A DNA stretch of 64,000 nucleotides from Delphinus delphis (taxonomy: Eukaryota; Chordata; Mammalia; Artiodactyla; Delphinidae), in NCBI RefSeq assembly GCF_949987515.2, contig NC_082693.1, positions 22,502,994 through 22,566,993 of the forward strand. Reading direction: 5' to 3'. Below, in pieces: positions 49,266 through 61,290 of the stretch (position 1 is its first letter; each line of letters begins with the position of its first letter). The notes under the pieces are model-generated. The model searched no databases. It worked only from the letters and a program-made list of their open reading frames with translations, and had not been told where the DNA came from. Both the position numbers and the translations under genes were made by a program.

Positions 49266-49997
49266 CATTATTTTATAGAAACATATACATTGTATGCACC
49301 CTTATTAAGCAGTAGAAATTCAGTCATTCACAGATTTTTTTCTGTTGCCTTTATGAAATCCTGAGCTAAAGAACTTAACTAGATATTCCTATACAGAGAT
49401 GATTGTTGAAGTAGATCTTGAAAGTAGAAAAACTGTGCTCTTCACAACCATTATCATGAGCTTTATTTCTGTCTGGATTGGCTACATGATACATTTGAGT
49501 TGATCCAGTCTTAATCTTAAGCAACCATTTATTTTGCTGAACAAAATTAGAGCTTATGTGCATTTATTATAACATATATCCAGGCCCTATTTAATCTCCT
49601 AGGAGAAGAAATTTACCAAATGATACCCTGTTGTTCTAGAAGGGCTTACTCAACTTAATGGAGGATGCCCTTTATTCACACAGAGTAGATTAGACATGTT
49701 CGTTCTTTCTGATGATTCTGCGTTGGAATTTAGCTGACCTGGGAGTTGGTTGTGCATAAAAAAGCATGGAACACACCTTTCTTTTGGCCACAGTTAAATT
49801 ATATACAGAGAGTGTGGAAAAGAGTTTTGCCAAGCAAGTCCAATATGGCCTAACATACATTGAGTGCGTGGCAGAGTTTGTGTCTCTCTCTCTTCTGTTG
49901 CAAGTAGCAAAGCAACTGACCTGATTATAAGACTGATTTTTGAAAAATAGATTCAGTTCAAACGGAGAAGTATTTCTTGAGAATGTAATTATCTTCA
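49266..49997. other. Unassigned sequence
   Basis: No repeat recognised. A 102-codon minus-strand open stretch (49690-49998) resembles no known protein. Confidence 0.3.
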
Positions 49998-50480
49998 AGG
50001 CACTGTGCTGGGTGGTGTGAATAATAATAAAACAAAGAAGGTAATATCTCTGCTCTCAAGAAATCACCATCTACAGGAACAGAAAAATAAGTGTGGAACA
50101 GACAGTAACAAAATGTGGTAAGAGCTCCACTAGTAGTATGCAAAAATGTTACGTGGTAAGGAGCCACTAATTCCACTAGGGTGGCAGGGAGGAAGCTGCT
50201 AAGGAAGACTTTGTAGAAGTGGCACTTGGATGGGATCTTAGAGGATCTATAAGATTTTTGGAGGCAGCGGGTAGAGAAACAGAGGAGCAGCATGACCCGA
50301 GGCAGAGAAGCTCCATGGTGGGAGATGAAGGTCAGAAGATTTGCTAATCCAGGTAATAAAGGAGGCAACAGTCTTCCTAGAGTGTGTGGACTCTATCCTG
50401 AAAGCAACAGTGAAAATGGAAGGTTCTCAGTTGCGGCAGTGACCTGTCCAGGTTTGGTCTGGAGAAGGTTGTTGCGGAAG
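49998..50480 (-). repeat. Probable L2 LINE fragment, reverse
   Basis: aaggcactgtgctgggtggt, agaagactttgtagaagtgg (diverged) and ggaggcagcgggtagagaaa follow the reverse order of the L2 3' region. Diverged. The 136-codon minus-strand frame (49958-50368) lies in it and shows no catalytic motif, so it is not annotated as a gene. Confidence 0.5.
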
Positions 50481-51424
50481 CAGTGATTGAGATCAGGGAA
50501 GAGGGGAGATGAGCTTGCCAAGGGGGCCTGTGGTCAGAGAAGAGGGTGGAATGATAGCTCTGGAGAACATCTAAGGGTGAGCTGTAGAAGAGAAACAAGT
50601 GAAGAAGCCTTGGAAGAAGTGATCTTCAGAATCAAGAGAATCAGGAGACATATAAGGAAGCAAAGAAAGGGGCGAGGAAGAAGAGTTGATCTACGTGTCA
50701 ACCACAGCGCACAGTTCCAGTGGGAAGGAAACTTAAAAGAATCCATTGGATGGGGCAACTAGACTATTTTTAGCAACCCTTCTGAGACCAGTTTCAACAG
50801 AATGAGCAGAGTGGAAACCAGATACTGTGCCAGACATGGAAAAAATATTTATATCATACAGGAAATTTAAAGATAGGCAGGAGCTGCTGTTGCCTCCCTC
50901 AAGGAGGGGTGAGTTTAAGAGCAACGGATGGAAATCATGAGACATAGGAGCCCCAGAAGTCCCAAGCCCAAAACCAGACAGACGAGAAACATTTGCAGAA
51001 TGAAGTCAGCCTCCCTCCTCGGATGATATCACTTTGTTCCTCAGATGTTTCACCCAGACGGCATGAGTCAACCTCTTTATTTGGGCATGGGAGAGCTACC
51101 TTTTGTGCTATGTGCCAATTCAGAAGTGTGTGCTAGTCTGGTTTAACTCTGCCAAATTATTTTCAGCTATGACCTCACCACCAGTCCATGGTAGGTAATC
51201 TGTTTAGTATCTCACAGCTTGAATTCCAGGACACTCATTTTATGTAATGTAATCTTCATTGGGTTTTCCCCCCTTGCATTTGGAAGACACCAGTTTATTT
51301 TTTACAAGTACATTCATAACCAATGTAAAAAAAGCAAAAGTAGAAATGTCAGAAGCCACCATAAATAGATCCAAGAGATTATGTAGATTACTGGACATGA
51401 CTAGAATAATAGGAGTAGCTTCCA
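50481..51424. other. Unassigned sequence
   Basis: Purine-rich on the plus strand to about 50700, possibly a further diverged part of the L2; the rest is unrecognised. Confidence 0.3.
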
Positions 51425-51625
51425 CGAATTCAGTGCCTATTATTTGCCAGACAGTTTTCATAGATTGTTTCTAGTTCTCACTATAGTCCAAAAATATAGC
51501 TATGATTTTCAGCTGAAAAAAATTAAGGAACTTGCCTATGTTCACTCAGGCAGCAAATGGAAGAATAGGGACTCAAAACTACACCTGACCCCGAAACCCT
51601 GGTCTTCCATCACACTCCAAAATGT
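51425..51625 (-). repeat. MIR SINE, reverse
   Basis: Reverse order: tgcctattatttgccagaca, gattttcagctgaaaaaaat, aaggaacttgcctatgttca, ggcagcaaatggaagaatag, aaccctggtcttccatcaca. Diverged but in correct order. Confidence 0.7.
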
Positions 51626-52589
51626 CATGGTGTCCGTAATTGTAAAAGAAAAGTGAGCCACGTCAGATCAGGTACGTTCACAAGTTATGACTTAGACATT
51701 GATTTCTAGAAGCTCTTATAAGATAGATGTAAACTGCCCATCTAACTTTTATTTAGACAAAAGTATTACAAGTTGCCTGTAGTTGGCCAAACTTAATAGT
51801 GAGTGACTCTCTATCTTGGATGGGGGATCAGAGGAGAAGGCAAGAAGGGAGAGAAGACAAGAGGATTACATAACAGGAACTATGCCTGGAGGGAAATTCA
51901 ACATTAAAGAAAAGCTGGAGATGGGTTCTCTTAAGATCTTGAGAAGGTATAACTTTTCTGAAATTCTAAACTACAGTGATTCTTTCTTTGGCTAAATTAT
52001 AGTGAGATCACTCATCAGAATTTTATTTGTTTTATACTAAACTCATTGCTGTGACCAACAAGCAAACCTGTGATATTTATTTAGGAAGGAAAAGGGAACT
52101 AACATTTGGTCAGTGCCTGGTGCAGAGTAGTTGTAAATGTGAATGAATGTCTACTTTGCTTTGGACACTGTGCCATGTGTCTTTGTGCCGTGGGGGTTAA
52201 ATCGAAATGAAGGAGAGGGACATTGATTTGGGTTTTTCGGGCTGGAATGCTGAGTGATCAAGTGTTTGGTATTTGATACTATTACAGGGCTATTTCCAAA
52301 TGAAACACACAAAAAGGAATTGTTTGGGGAAGGTCATAGGGACATCAGTGTCTTATAGATTTGTTGTGTCTAAAGATTCCACGGAACAGTGAAGGAGAAG
52401 CTAAAGGAAGGGGAGCAGGGAGGATGCTGCTTCTGGACGCTGGTACCCAGCACAGCGCCTGGCACGTGGGAGGCAATCAACAAACGTTTGTTGTGCTGTC
52501 CCTCACTTTATAATCAGTGTAAGTCATGTCCTCAATTCAGCTTCCTGGGGTCACATTTTCCTTTGTATCCAAATAACCCCATCTTTCAA
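51626..52589. other. Mostly unassigned, short L2/MIR-like tail
   Basis: No gene. Around 52440-52495 the words ggtacccagcacagcgcctg and ggcaatcaacaaacgtttgt look like an L2/MIR 3' end in forward orientation. Confidence 0.35.
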
Positions 52590-52735
52590 ATTCTCACCCT
52601 CCTTGATGACAGTGAAATTCTCAAGAGCAGGGACCAGCTTCCTGTTGCTGAGCATTTTCCCAACACCAGCAAGGTACTTGGCATACGGCAGGTATTTGAG
52701 GAATGTTGTTGGCTGGGTGAATGAAGCCTGCATCA
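52590..52735 (+). repeat. L2 LINE 3' end
   Basis: Forward L2 end: gacagtgaaattctcaagag, cagggaccagcttcctgttg, gcaaggtacttggcatacgg, ggtatttgaggaatgttgtt. Confidence 0.7.
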
Positions 52736-52964
52736 TTAAAGATTTTGTCAGCAAACGTTTCCGAGGACACCCAGGTAGTCCTGGTTTTCGTTGTCATCTC
52801 AGGTCGAGACTGCTGATCAACCCACTGTGTGGCAATTGCCTCTCTGGGCTGCTGTGATCTCTTCACCGACTTTGCTTAATCATGGACTCAACTACTCTGA
52901 GCCACCTCCTGAAACAACTCCTAAGAGGCTTTGGCGGTTTAACAAATTTAACTCAATTCTTTTT

Positions 52965-53115
52965 AAACCATTTTACTGAAATATAGTTGACCTGTAAATA
53001 GCTGTACTTATTTAATGTATACAAGTCAGTGAGTTTGGGGTTAAGTATGCATGCATGAAATCACAACCTTGAAGGCCGTAAACATACACATCACCTCCCA
53101 AAGCTGCCTCCTTAC
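52965..53115 (-). mobile_element. Possible old L1M terminus, reverse
   Basis: accattttactgaaatatag, ttgacctgtaaatagctgta, and catcacctcccaaagctgcc fit an old L1M end in reverse, diverged. Confidence 0.45.
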
Positions 53116-53199
53116 TCCTTTAACTTTAGCTGAAAGTCAGCCCTCTGCTTGGAATACAGTGGGTACCCAGGAACAAATTTAGTGTGTTCAGTAAAGATA

Positions 53200-53616
53200 A
53201 AAGGCTGCTCAAGTCGATGGAAACAGCAACTGAAAGGGACAGCTCAGGTTGTCACATAGTGATCAGATGCAATGTCTAACAGTTACATGAGTAGAAAACT
53301 TCACTTAAGTGCCATTTGCTAGACCGTCTTTGGGGAGGGGATAAAGCCTTCCATACTGAACAGCCTGTGAGTAAACACTTGATCCATTTTCTTAGAAACT
53401 GGCAATACCTTCTACTTCCATTGGCATCAGGGACTCTTTGCCTTGTTTTAGCTAGATCTTTCCCAATTCTGTCTTCAGAAGAGTTAGTTACTAAAAGATC
53501 CCTAACCATCACTTTTTTCAGGTGACTGAAGAGAGCGGGAACACTTGTGTTCATAATAACAAAATAGTCGTTGCCCTTCCACCTGTTCATAGGGCGCCCC
53601 TTCGCAGAATAGGTCC
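53200..53616 (-). other. Possible GATC 3' UTR-derived sequence
   Basis: Lies directly downstream of the pseudogene stop on the minus strand. It has a 151-codon open stretch (53276-53731) that overlaps the GATC coding part in another frame and shows no known domain. If the copy came from mRNA, this is its 3' UTR. No A tail was located. Confidence 0.4.
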
Positions 53617-53935
53617 TCAGCAGTGTGAGAGGGGCTCTTTTCCATCTAGCTTTGGCCAAGACATACGACCTGGGGGGCCACAAAATACTCCTCCACATCT
53701 CGACGGGAGTTTTGTAGCAGTTCTTTGGCACAGTTGCCTTCTGCCACGTTGTCGGATCTTAAGCACAGACATGCATCCTCCAGGACTGACTGCACGGGCT
53801 CCACCCCGTCCGTGTCCACGGCGCAGAGCCTGTAGGCGAACGCGATGGCTTTCTCTGGCCGTGCTGCGGCCTCCGGCTGCCACAGTCCACAAGCGCTAGC
53901 GGCTCCAGGATCTGGCCCACTTCCCTTGGGGGGGG
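53617..53935 (-). pseudogene. GATC: GATC (glutamyl-tRNA(Gln) amidotransferase subunit C) pseudogene
   Basis: GatC is a small mitochondrial protein that holds the GatA and GatB subunits of GatCAB together; the complex converts Glu-tRNA(Gln) into Gln-tRNA(Gln). On the minus strand three frames each carry part of it. [10 protein letters not shown] comes first (frame open at 53759-53983). [20 protein letters not shown] and [18 protein letters not shown] with VEEYFVAP follow (frame 53646-53993). The C-terminus [12 protein letters not shown] then ends at a TGA near 53617. Two frameshifts separate the parts. About the last 100 of roughly 136 residues are recognisable; the N-terminal mitochondrial targeting region is not. 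Three exons' worth of coding sequence run together, so a retrocopy is likely, although no A tail or target duplication was found. The functional gene must be elsewhere. Confidence 0.82.
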
Positions 53936-54110
53936 GGCGGGGATAAGGCGGAGGGTGTGGGTCACGTGTGGCGCCCACACCACCTCCCGCCACCCTTCAG
54001 CACCCGCCTAGACGCTCTGGCCTCTACCCGGGGACACGCCTTGGAGGTGAAGCCCGGGCGCCCGCCCGCCGAGGCCCGAAGACCCACCCACACCTAAGTC
54101 AATTCTTGAG
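53936..54110 (-). other. CpG-rich sequence upstream of the GATC copy
   Basis: Contains gggggggggcgg, gtcacgtgtggcgcccac and cgggcgcccgcccgccgagg. It could be a copied 5' UTR/first exon or a GC-rich genomic flank. The CACGTG E-box is noted but nothing shows activity. Confidence 0.45.
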
Positions 54111-54289
54111 GATGACAGAAGGGATTGATGACACTGGAAGCAAAGTTAAAATTATATACCAAATAACATTGTTCCAAGACTCCGCAGACCACGCTTCTCA
54201 GGCGGTCCCCGCAGTTTTCCTTCTTCTTTAGTCCCTGGATGACATCAAGTTACTGGGGTACGTTTCCTCCCACTGATGACAGTTCCAGC
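54111..54289. other. Unassigned sequence
   Basis: No repeat recognised. Confidence 0.3.
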
Positions 54290-55015
54290 TGACTCCGCTG
54301 TGGGTTGAATATTTTCCCCTTCTCCCCAATTCATGCCTACCCAGAACCTGTGAATATGACATTATTTGGAGTAGGGTTTTGCAGATGTGATCAATCTAAG
54401 ATGAGGTCCTGGGCTTCCCTGGTGACGCAGTGGTTGAGAGTCCGCCTGCCGATGCAGGAGACGCGGGTTCATGCCCTGGTCCGGGAAGATCCCACATGCA
54501 GCGGAGCGGCTGGGCCTGTGAGCCATGGCTGCTGAGCCTGCGCCTCTGGAGCCTGTGCTCCGCAACGGGAGAGGCCACAACAGTGAGAGGCCCGCGTACC
54601 GCAAAAACAAACAAACAAAAACAAACAAAAAAAGATGAGGTCCTATTGGGTTAGGGTAGGTCCTCCTAAATCCAATGACCAGTATCTATAAAAAGAGGGA
54701 AATTTTTATTAAAAATATTTATTTTTAAATAAAAACAGACACAGAGGAGATACAGGGGAGAAGGCTATGTGAAAACTGTGGCAGGGATTAAAGTCATGCT
54801 GCCACAAGCCAAGGGGAACACCAAGGATTGCTGGCAACCACCAAAAGCTATGAAGAAGCAAAGAAGAATCCTTCCCTACAGTCTTTGGAGGGAACATGGC
54901 CCTGCTAACAACTTGATTTTGGACTTCTAGCCTTCAGAACTGTGAGAGAATAAATTTCCGTTGTTCCAGCTTGTCGTAATTTATGATGGCAGCCTTAGGA
55001 AACAAATACACTGTG
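54290..55015 (+). repeat. MaLR-type LTR, split by a CHR SINE
   Basis: Forward solo-LTR order: tgtgggttgaatattttccc, gtgaatatgacattatttgg, gatgtgatcaatctaagatg, then after the SINE gaggtcctattgggttaggg, tatctataaaaagagggaaa, cttctagccttcagaactgt, gagagaataaatttccgttg (a polyadenylation signal aataaa is part of this) and tatgatggcagccttaggaa. An old ERVL-MaLR (MLT1-like) element; the family name is approximate. Confidence 0.75.
54411..54631 (+). mobile_element. CHR SINE (short) nested in LTR
   Basis: gggcttccctggtgacgcag to ggcccgcgtaccgc followed by an (aaac)n tail. A perfect 13-bp duplication, aagatgaggtcct, lies at 54398-54410 and 54632-54644. Confidence 0.96.
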
Positions 55016-55224
55016 CCTGCTTCCTGAAATCCAGGACTCTGACATCTGTCCTGGCTCCAGTCAGAAGAAGTGGGAAGAGAAGAAAAAAACAATCAGTTCA
55101 CATCAAAGAATCTCCCTAAGATTACTTCCCATCCCCACTGTCACTGAGAAAGTTTTTAGTGTATTTCACAGGGCAGTTCAGCTAGTTTTTCTCAATCCCT
55201 CCTTGTCAGACCAGGCTGGGAGTG

Positions 55225-55530
55225 AGGGGTGGCTTACCTTTGTAGGCCCCCTGCTCAGAGAGCCTTCCCTTGGCATCAAATCTAAAGTAGCCCCCCCTGC
55301 CGCCACACTCTCTAGCACATTACTGGGCTATATATTCTTCATAGCAATACCTGAAATTATCTTATTCACTCAATTTTTTAATTGACTGAAATCATACCCC
55401 TCCCCCAGAAATTTAACGTCTGTGAGAACAGACCTCGTGTCTTTGTCTCAAGGCCAAATCTGAAGTTCTCAGAACAATGCCTGAAACATAGCAAGTGTTC
55501 AAAAAATTTTATTGACTGACTGAATGAATA
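55225..55530 (+). repeat. L2 LINE 3' end
   Basis: Forward L2 3' region: cctgctcagagagccttccc, the ccgccacactctctagcac block, cttattcactcaatttttta, aacgtctgtgagaacagacc, agaacaatgcctgaaacata, attgactgactgaatgaata. Confidence 0.75.
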
Positions 55531-56519
55531 ACATTGCCAAATGCATAATAATGTCAATTCCCAACTTAGAGATCTTCTCTCAAGAGAGGAACTCTACATG
55601 TCTCCTAGAAGGGGGATAGTAATAAAGGGTGGGGGTCATTTATGTTAATAGGCTATAAAAGGAAGACTAGGAAAGATGGTTTATTACAAACACATGAATA
55701 GAGTGGATTCTAAAGTATCTCCTTCCTCCTAAAAGTGAAGAGTAGACCTACAGACATCCAAATGTATCTTGACTTTAAGGCAAAAGGATGCTGCGTTCTG
55801 TAGCAGGCATGTGAAAGTCGTCAAATGATGTGCTAAATAGATGCAAATAATTAAAGTGAATTATTAACATTCAGACCTTACATGATGTTGAATTTACTAT
55901 TGTCCAGGAATTTTTCTTCTTTTTCTCTCAGGTCAGAATTTTTAAAGCAGTTCTGAAGACAGGGGAGTTTTTATCCTACTGGAGTCTTACGGCATGGAAT
56001 ATCTTATCAGCTCTTAGAGCTATGTATGCTGGAGTGCTTCAAAGAGACAGAAATAAGATGGCTAGCACTTTTAGTTGACAAGGCTGGATGCATTAGACAG
56101 ATGACCTTTCATAAGAAGTCCATTCCTTGAGTTAGAAAACACAGCCAATCCCCACCCAACCTGAATAAGATATGTTGGTCAGAGGCACATGAGCACAAGC
56201 ATGCCTTTATATTTCACTTTAATAAATTCCTGCTTATTGCACCAAAAGGCAACCTGATATGTTTTTGCACAAGTCTTTGAAAAAGTATATCTTCCTAATG
56301 AAAAGTGATTATTGTATCGCTGAAAACTGGGAAACCACATACACCAAATATGTGTATTTTTCCACAGCATTTTATGATGTTGAGAGATCATCCTAATTAA
56401 TCAGCCAGGCATATTATCAAAAATTGAGCAAGGGAAAATCGAAATATGAAGTTAAGTGAAAGAAAGCAATACGATTAACAAAGGAGGAAAAGTCAGTAAA
56501 AGACCAATTTCAGTCAATT
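55531..56519. other. Unassigned sequence
   Basis: No repeat or gene was recognised; open stretches are short. Confidence 0.3.
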
Positions 56520-57125
56520 CACTGGCAGTGTCTGTGGTGGTAGATTTCAATGGATAAGTTGAACAGACAGATTTGTGTGTCTGAGGCTTTAGGGAGGTAT
56601 CGGTTTGGGAGACTTGGCATTCAGGTATCTGTTACAACTGTAAGAGTGTGTGAGGTCTGCCAGGGAGGACACGTAGAGCAAAAAGAGAAGAGAGCTAGTG
56701 GGAAAAAGAGAGAATATCGAGACCTATGGAGTGGGCAGTGGTTAGGAAGGTGGCCAAGAAGAAAGGATTAGAAGGGCTTAAGAAGCCTCAGGAAAATATG
56801 GTGTCACCAAAGCCAAGGGTTGAGAATTTTAAGGAAGAAGTAGTCTCCAGCAATACATTCAGCAGAAAGATCCACTTAAATAAGGACAAATGTAATCAAT
56901 GGATTTCTCAATAGAAAGTCGCTGACTGCTCTTGAAAATCATGTTTTAGCGGAATGGTTGGGACAGAGCTATGATGCAACTATGAACTGAAGGGGAGGCT
57001 GAGGAAGTGAAGCCTTCCAGTAAGTGTAGACAACTTTCAAAAGTCTGATGGGTAGAGGAGAAAAGAGATGGTAGAAGAGGTAGGAGCAGGTGGAGGGGTA
57101 AAGGAATCTTTAGGGATTTTTAATA
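56520..57125 (-). repeat. L2 LINE fragment, reverse (more internal)
   Basis: Reverse L2, further from the 3' end: ggtttgggagacttggcatt, agaagagagctagtgggaaa, ggggaggctgaggaagtgaa, agtgtagacaactttcaaaa, gatgggtagaggagaaaaga, and ggtaggagcaggtggagggg. The order fits L2 RT-side sequence. No frame survives. Confidence 0.65.
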
Positions 57126-57465
57126 GAAAAAGATCATTTTCCCTTCCATTCTGAGCAAAGAAACTCAAGCAACACTATCTAAGGCAGTGCCTCTTTTAAC
57201 TGTTCCAGTTGCATTGTTTTCTTTCTGTTAAAAATCCTTCTGGTAAACTAAACAAAAAAATAACAAACACACAAAATAGAGTCTTTCTTTCACTGGATCC
57301 CATTTGACAGGCAAGGAAAGCAAATATTCTGATTGTGTTCTATTACTGAAAGCTGTGTATAAATAGGTGTACTAATTCAGCAAGTCTTCGTACAACTATT
57401 GAGTATCCTCAGGTTTTTAACTTAGGATTTGTTTTCCTGATTCTAAAAGTTATAGACGCTCATTG

Positions 57466-57466
57466 G

Positions 57467-57537
<71 letters not shown>
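57466..57537. repeat. (CA)n microsatellite
   Basis: An almost uninterrupted run of about 35 ac repeats. Such long pure tracts are usually polymorphic. Confidence 0.98.
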
Positions 57538-57754
57538 AGAAAAGAAGTAAGAAGGAAAACACTGCTTTTTAAAAACTGTAAATGTGAAACTCTGCTAGAA
57601 ATTCCAATTGTCTGTTCAGGCGGAAATTTCAGTTGTCTGTTCAGGAAAGGTAGATTTACTTACGATCTGACATGTGCATGTTTATGACTGTTGGAGTCTT
57701 TCTGTTTGTTCTTGAGTCTTAGTTTTTAATGTAAACAAGATAATACTCAGAATG

Positions 57755-58290
57755 GGTATAAGTTTGGTGGAAATATAAACTGTTATTACCTTCCTGTATC
57801 AGGACCTTTAAAAATTACTATCCTCTAACCCAGTAATTCTAAGAATTTAGCTAGAGAAATGATTAGAAGTTGTCATAAATGTTTAAGTACAAGACTCATA
57901 ATTGAATCTTGGAAAAACAATCTAAAATCCAATAGTGTAAAATCATTAATAAGTATGGTAAATCCACGTGATACAACCAGTAAACTCAGATTTTTTTCAA
58001 GAATATTTAATGACCTGGGAGAATGTTTGTGATACAATACAAATTCAGGTTGTAGTTTTTCAGTATGTTCTGAATGTTGTAAAAAGAAAACACACACACA
58101 TTAGTATATAAACGTTTAAAAATTGTCTTGAAATAAAATATATTTAAAAATTCAGTAAGATGCTAATAGTTCTATATCCAGGTGGCTCTGTTATGGCTGG
58201 CTGATTTGTATTTTCCTATTATACACTTTTCTGCATTCCTAAATTTTCTACAATGACATGCACTGTTTTTAATAATCAGGAAAAAAAATA
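57755..58290 (+). mobile_element. Old L1/HAL1-like 3' end, forward
   Basis: Blocks: tataagtttggtggaaatat, aacccagtaattctaagaat, aagtatggtaaatccacgtg, caatacaaattcaggttgta, attttctacaatgacatgca. This is the usual order for the 3' side of old L1/HAL1. Confidence 0.6.
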
Positions 58291-58545
58291 ATAAAAATGA
58301 CGTATCTGGGGTTGAATTTGTGAATTCTAATAACTGTGTACCAAAACCCATTAGGTTCAATGTCACTCAAACCAAGTGTACTTGAAGCTTTCTAAAAACC
58401 TTGGAGGTCTGAAATGATACAATGTCATTCTGTGAATGATGCTTTCCTGGGGAGCAAATCAGCAATACTCCCAGTGTTTGGCAAGCAGCCTTTACAGGGA
58501 ACAACTTTAGGAAATTTAGATAGTCCTGTTGAAAATGGTAGTGTA

Positions 58546-58860
58546 GGGACTTCCCTGGTGGTGCAGTGTATAAGAATCCGCCTGCCAATGCAGGGTACAT
58601 GGATTTGATCCCTGGTCTGGGAAGATCCCACATGCCACGGAGCAACTAAGCCCGTGCGCCACAACTACTGAGCCTGTACCCTAGAGCCCGTGTGCCTAGA
58701 GCCCGTGCTCCACAACAAGGGAAGCCACCGCAGTGAGAAGCTCGCGCACTGCAACGAAGAGTAGCCCCTGCTCGCCGCAACTAGAGAAAGCCCGCGCGCA
58801 GCAGCGAAGACCCAACGTAGCCAAAAATAATAACTTAATTAATTTAATTTAATTCCAAAC
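58546..58860 (+). mobile_element. CHR SINE (long form)
   Basis: gggacttccctggtggtgca, through repeated cacaactactgagcc-like units, to agacccaacgtagccaaaaa and an AT-rich tail. Flanks gaaaatggtagtgta (58531-58545) and gaaaggtagtgta (58861-58873) form the duplication. Confidence 0.94.
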
Positions 58861-58873
58861 GAAAGGTAGTGTA

Positions 58874-59577
58874 TTGGTATTTAAATTAGTCACACAATGG
58901 CTGATTAAAATGAAATTATTATGGAATATGTTTGCAGTTACCCCAGAGCCAGGGATAAATCAGGCACAGTGGTAACTTGTTCCTGCTAATGCTGACGTTT
59001 TTTCCTTCTGTGGGCAGAACGCTCATGAGTCTGGATATGCATGAAAAACAGCATGAATTTCCTTAGAATCAGAACCACTCCCTATGTGTCATTACTTTCT
59101 TTAATCCTTTAAGTTAGGGCTTTGTTTAGAAATCTAGAAAGAGAATGTGTTTGTATGTCTGTGTGTTTCTTGTTTTTGAGCCACACTGTCCAGGAGAAAA
59201 CAAAGGACAGTTTTACTGGAGCCCCTTTACGTACAAGGCACGGTCCTGGGTGCCAAGCCAAGGTGCCATTCCTCACCCCCAAAGCCTGGGATCCAATCTC
59301 ACCTGGTGCAGGTGTGTCAGTCCTTAACCTTAAAGAAAGTCTGGGCAGCGCACAACTTGCTTTGATTCAACATACCTTTTCATGGCGGGAAACCAGTTCC
59401 TGACATTTCTGGAAGCACCGCCTTCTATGAGCTGGTTAAAAATTACATCCATCCCACGCTTGAGGCTACTTCTTGGCACTTTCTCACAGACTGTCCTACC
59501 CTTGAGGACGTCCAGGGACTTTCACCACCTCACCAATTCTACATCACCCGTGCCAGTAGCTGCCATGCTGCCCTGTT
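58874..59577. other. Unassigned sequence
   Basis: No repeat recognised with confidence. A 93-codon open stretch (59122-59403) lacks homologues. Confidence 0.3.
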
Positions 59578-59786
59578 CTATCAGTTTCCTATGGCTGCTG
59601 TAACAAATTCCAACCAACTTGAGAGCTTAAAAACAGCACAGATTTATTCTCTCATAGTTCTGGAGGCCAGAGGTCCAAAATTGGTTTCAGTGGTCTAAGC
59701 CAAAGTGTCAGCAGGGCTGTTCATTTCTGGAGGTTCTTGGGGAGAATCTGTCTCCTTGCCTTTTCCAGCTCCTAGAGCTGTATTCC

Positions 59787-60468
59787 TTTTTTTTTTTTTT
59801 TTTGGCTGCTTTGGGTCTTTTTTTTTTGATTGATTGTGTTTTTTAAATTTATTTAATTTTTATTTATTTTTATTTTTGACTCCGTTGGGTCTTCACTGCT
59901 GTGCGCAGGCTTTCTCTAGTTGCGGCTTCTCATTGTGGTGGCTTCTCTTGTTGTGGAGCACGGGTTCTAGGTGTGTGGGCTTCAGTAGTTGCAGCATGTG
60001 GGCTCAGTAGTTGTAGCACACGGGCTTAGTTGCTCCACGGCATGTGGGAATCTTCCCGGACCAGGGCTCGAACCCGTGTCCCCTGCATTGGCAGGCAGGT
60101 TCTTAACCACTGCGCCACCAGGGAAGCCCCCACATGGGGTCTTAGTTGCAGCACATGGGATCTTCATTGAGGCATGTGGGATCTTTCCTTGTGGCGTGGT
60201 CTCTTCGTTGCGGCAGTTGGGTTTCTCTCTAGTTGTGGTGCACGGGGTTTTCTCTTCCCTAATTGTGGTGCATAGGCTCCGGGGCGCGTGGGCCCTGTAG
60301 TTTGCGGCACGCGGGCTCTCTTATTGAAGTGCGCAAGCTCAGTAGTTGTGGCGCGCAGGCTTAGTTGCCCCGCGGCATGTGGGATCTTAGTTCCCCGACC
60401 AGGGATCAAACGTGCGTCCCCTGCATTGGAAGGCGGATCCTTTATCACTGGACCATCAGGCAAGTCCC
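59787..60468 (-). mobile_element. CHR-type SINE (outer), reverse, split by another SINE
   Basis: It starts with a T run (59787-59803) and ggctgctttgggtctt, is interrupted at about 59818-60130, and resumes with gggtcttagttgcagcacat, down to the head ccatcaggcaagtccc at 60468. It inserted into the MaLR-like LTR. Confidence 0.85.
59818..60130 (-). mobile_element. CHR SINE (long form, inner), reverse
   Basis: A second T run then gactccgttgggtcttcact, through gttgtagcacacgggcttag, to ccaccagggaagcccc at 60130. It lies inside the outer SINE. A short repeat gggtctt (59813 and 60137) is all that remains of a possible target duplication. Confidence 0.88.
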
Positions 60469-60531
60469 TTCTTGCATTTCTTGGCTCATGGACCTTTCCT
60501 TCATCTTCAAAGCCAGCAGCATAGCATCTTT

Positions 60532-60728
60532 ATTTTTTTTTAAAAGATTTTTTTGATGTGGACCATTTTTAAAGTCTTTATTGAATTTATTACAATATTG
60601 CTTCTGTTTTCTGTTTTGGTTTTTTGGCCGCAAGGCATGTGGGATCTTAGCTCCCCAAGCAGGGATCGAACATGCACCCACTGCATTGGAAGGCAAAGTC
60701 TTAACCACTGGATCGCCAGGGAAGTCCC
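60532..60728 (-). mobile_element. Artiodactyl-type tRNA SINE, reverse
   Basis: A T-rich tail, then ggttttttggccgcaaggca, to the head tcgccagggaagtccc at 60728. It lies between the first and second of three copies of agcatagcatcttt (60518-60531 and 60729-60742). Confidence 0.92.
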
Positions 60729-60742
60729 AGCATAGCATCTTT

Positions 60743-61290
60743 TTTAAAATTTATTTCTTGTTTTTATTTTGCTGTCGCTTTGTACCAGTTTTTTTTTTTT
60801 ACATCTTTATTGGAGTATAATTGCTTTACAATGGTGTGTCGGTTTCTGCTTTATAACAAAGTGAATCAGTCATACATATACATATGTTCCCATATCTCTT
60901 CCCTCTTGCGTCTCCCTCCCTCCCACCCTCCCCATCCCACCCCTCCAGGCGGTCACAAAGCACTGAGCCGATATCCCTGTGCCATGCGGCTGCTTCCCAC
61001 TAGCTATCTACCTTACGTTTGGTAGTGTATATATGTCCATGCCTCTCTCTCGCTTTGTCACAGCTTACCCTTCCCCCTCCCCACATCCTCAAGTCCATTC
61101 TCTAGTAGGTCTGTGTCTTTATTCCTGTCTTACCCCTAGGTTCTTCATGACATTTTTTTTCTTAAATTCCATATATATGTGTTAGCATACGGTATTTGTC
61201 TTTCTCTTTCTGACTTACTTCACTCTGTATGACAGACTCTAGGTCTATCCACCTCATTACAAATAGCTCAATTTCATTTCTTTTTATGCC
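60743..61290 (-). mobile_element. 5'-truncated L1 with a short 3' transduction, reverse
   Basis: The L1 3' UTR and the start of ORF2-end sequence (60801-61290) follow a T run at 60789-60800. Before the T run are 43 bp (60746-60788) not found in the L1s here. On the minus strand they contain aataaa signals and end in an A run next to the duplicated target agcatagcatcttt (60729-60742 and 61291-61304). This is the order expected when L1 transcription reads past its own signal. Confidence 0.88.
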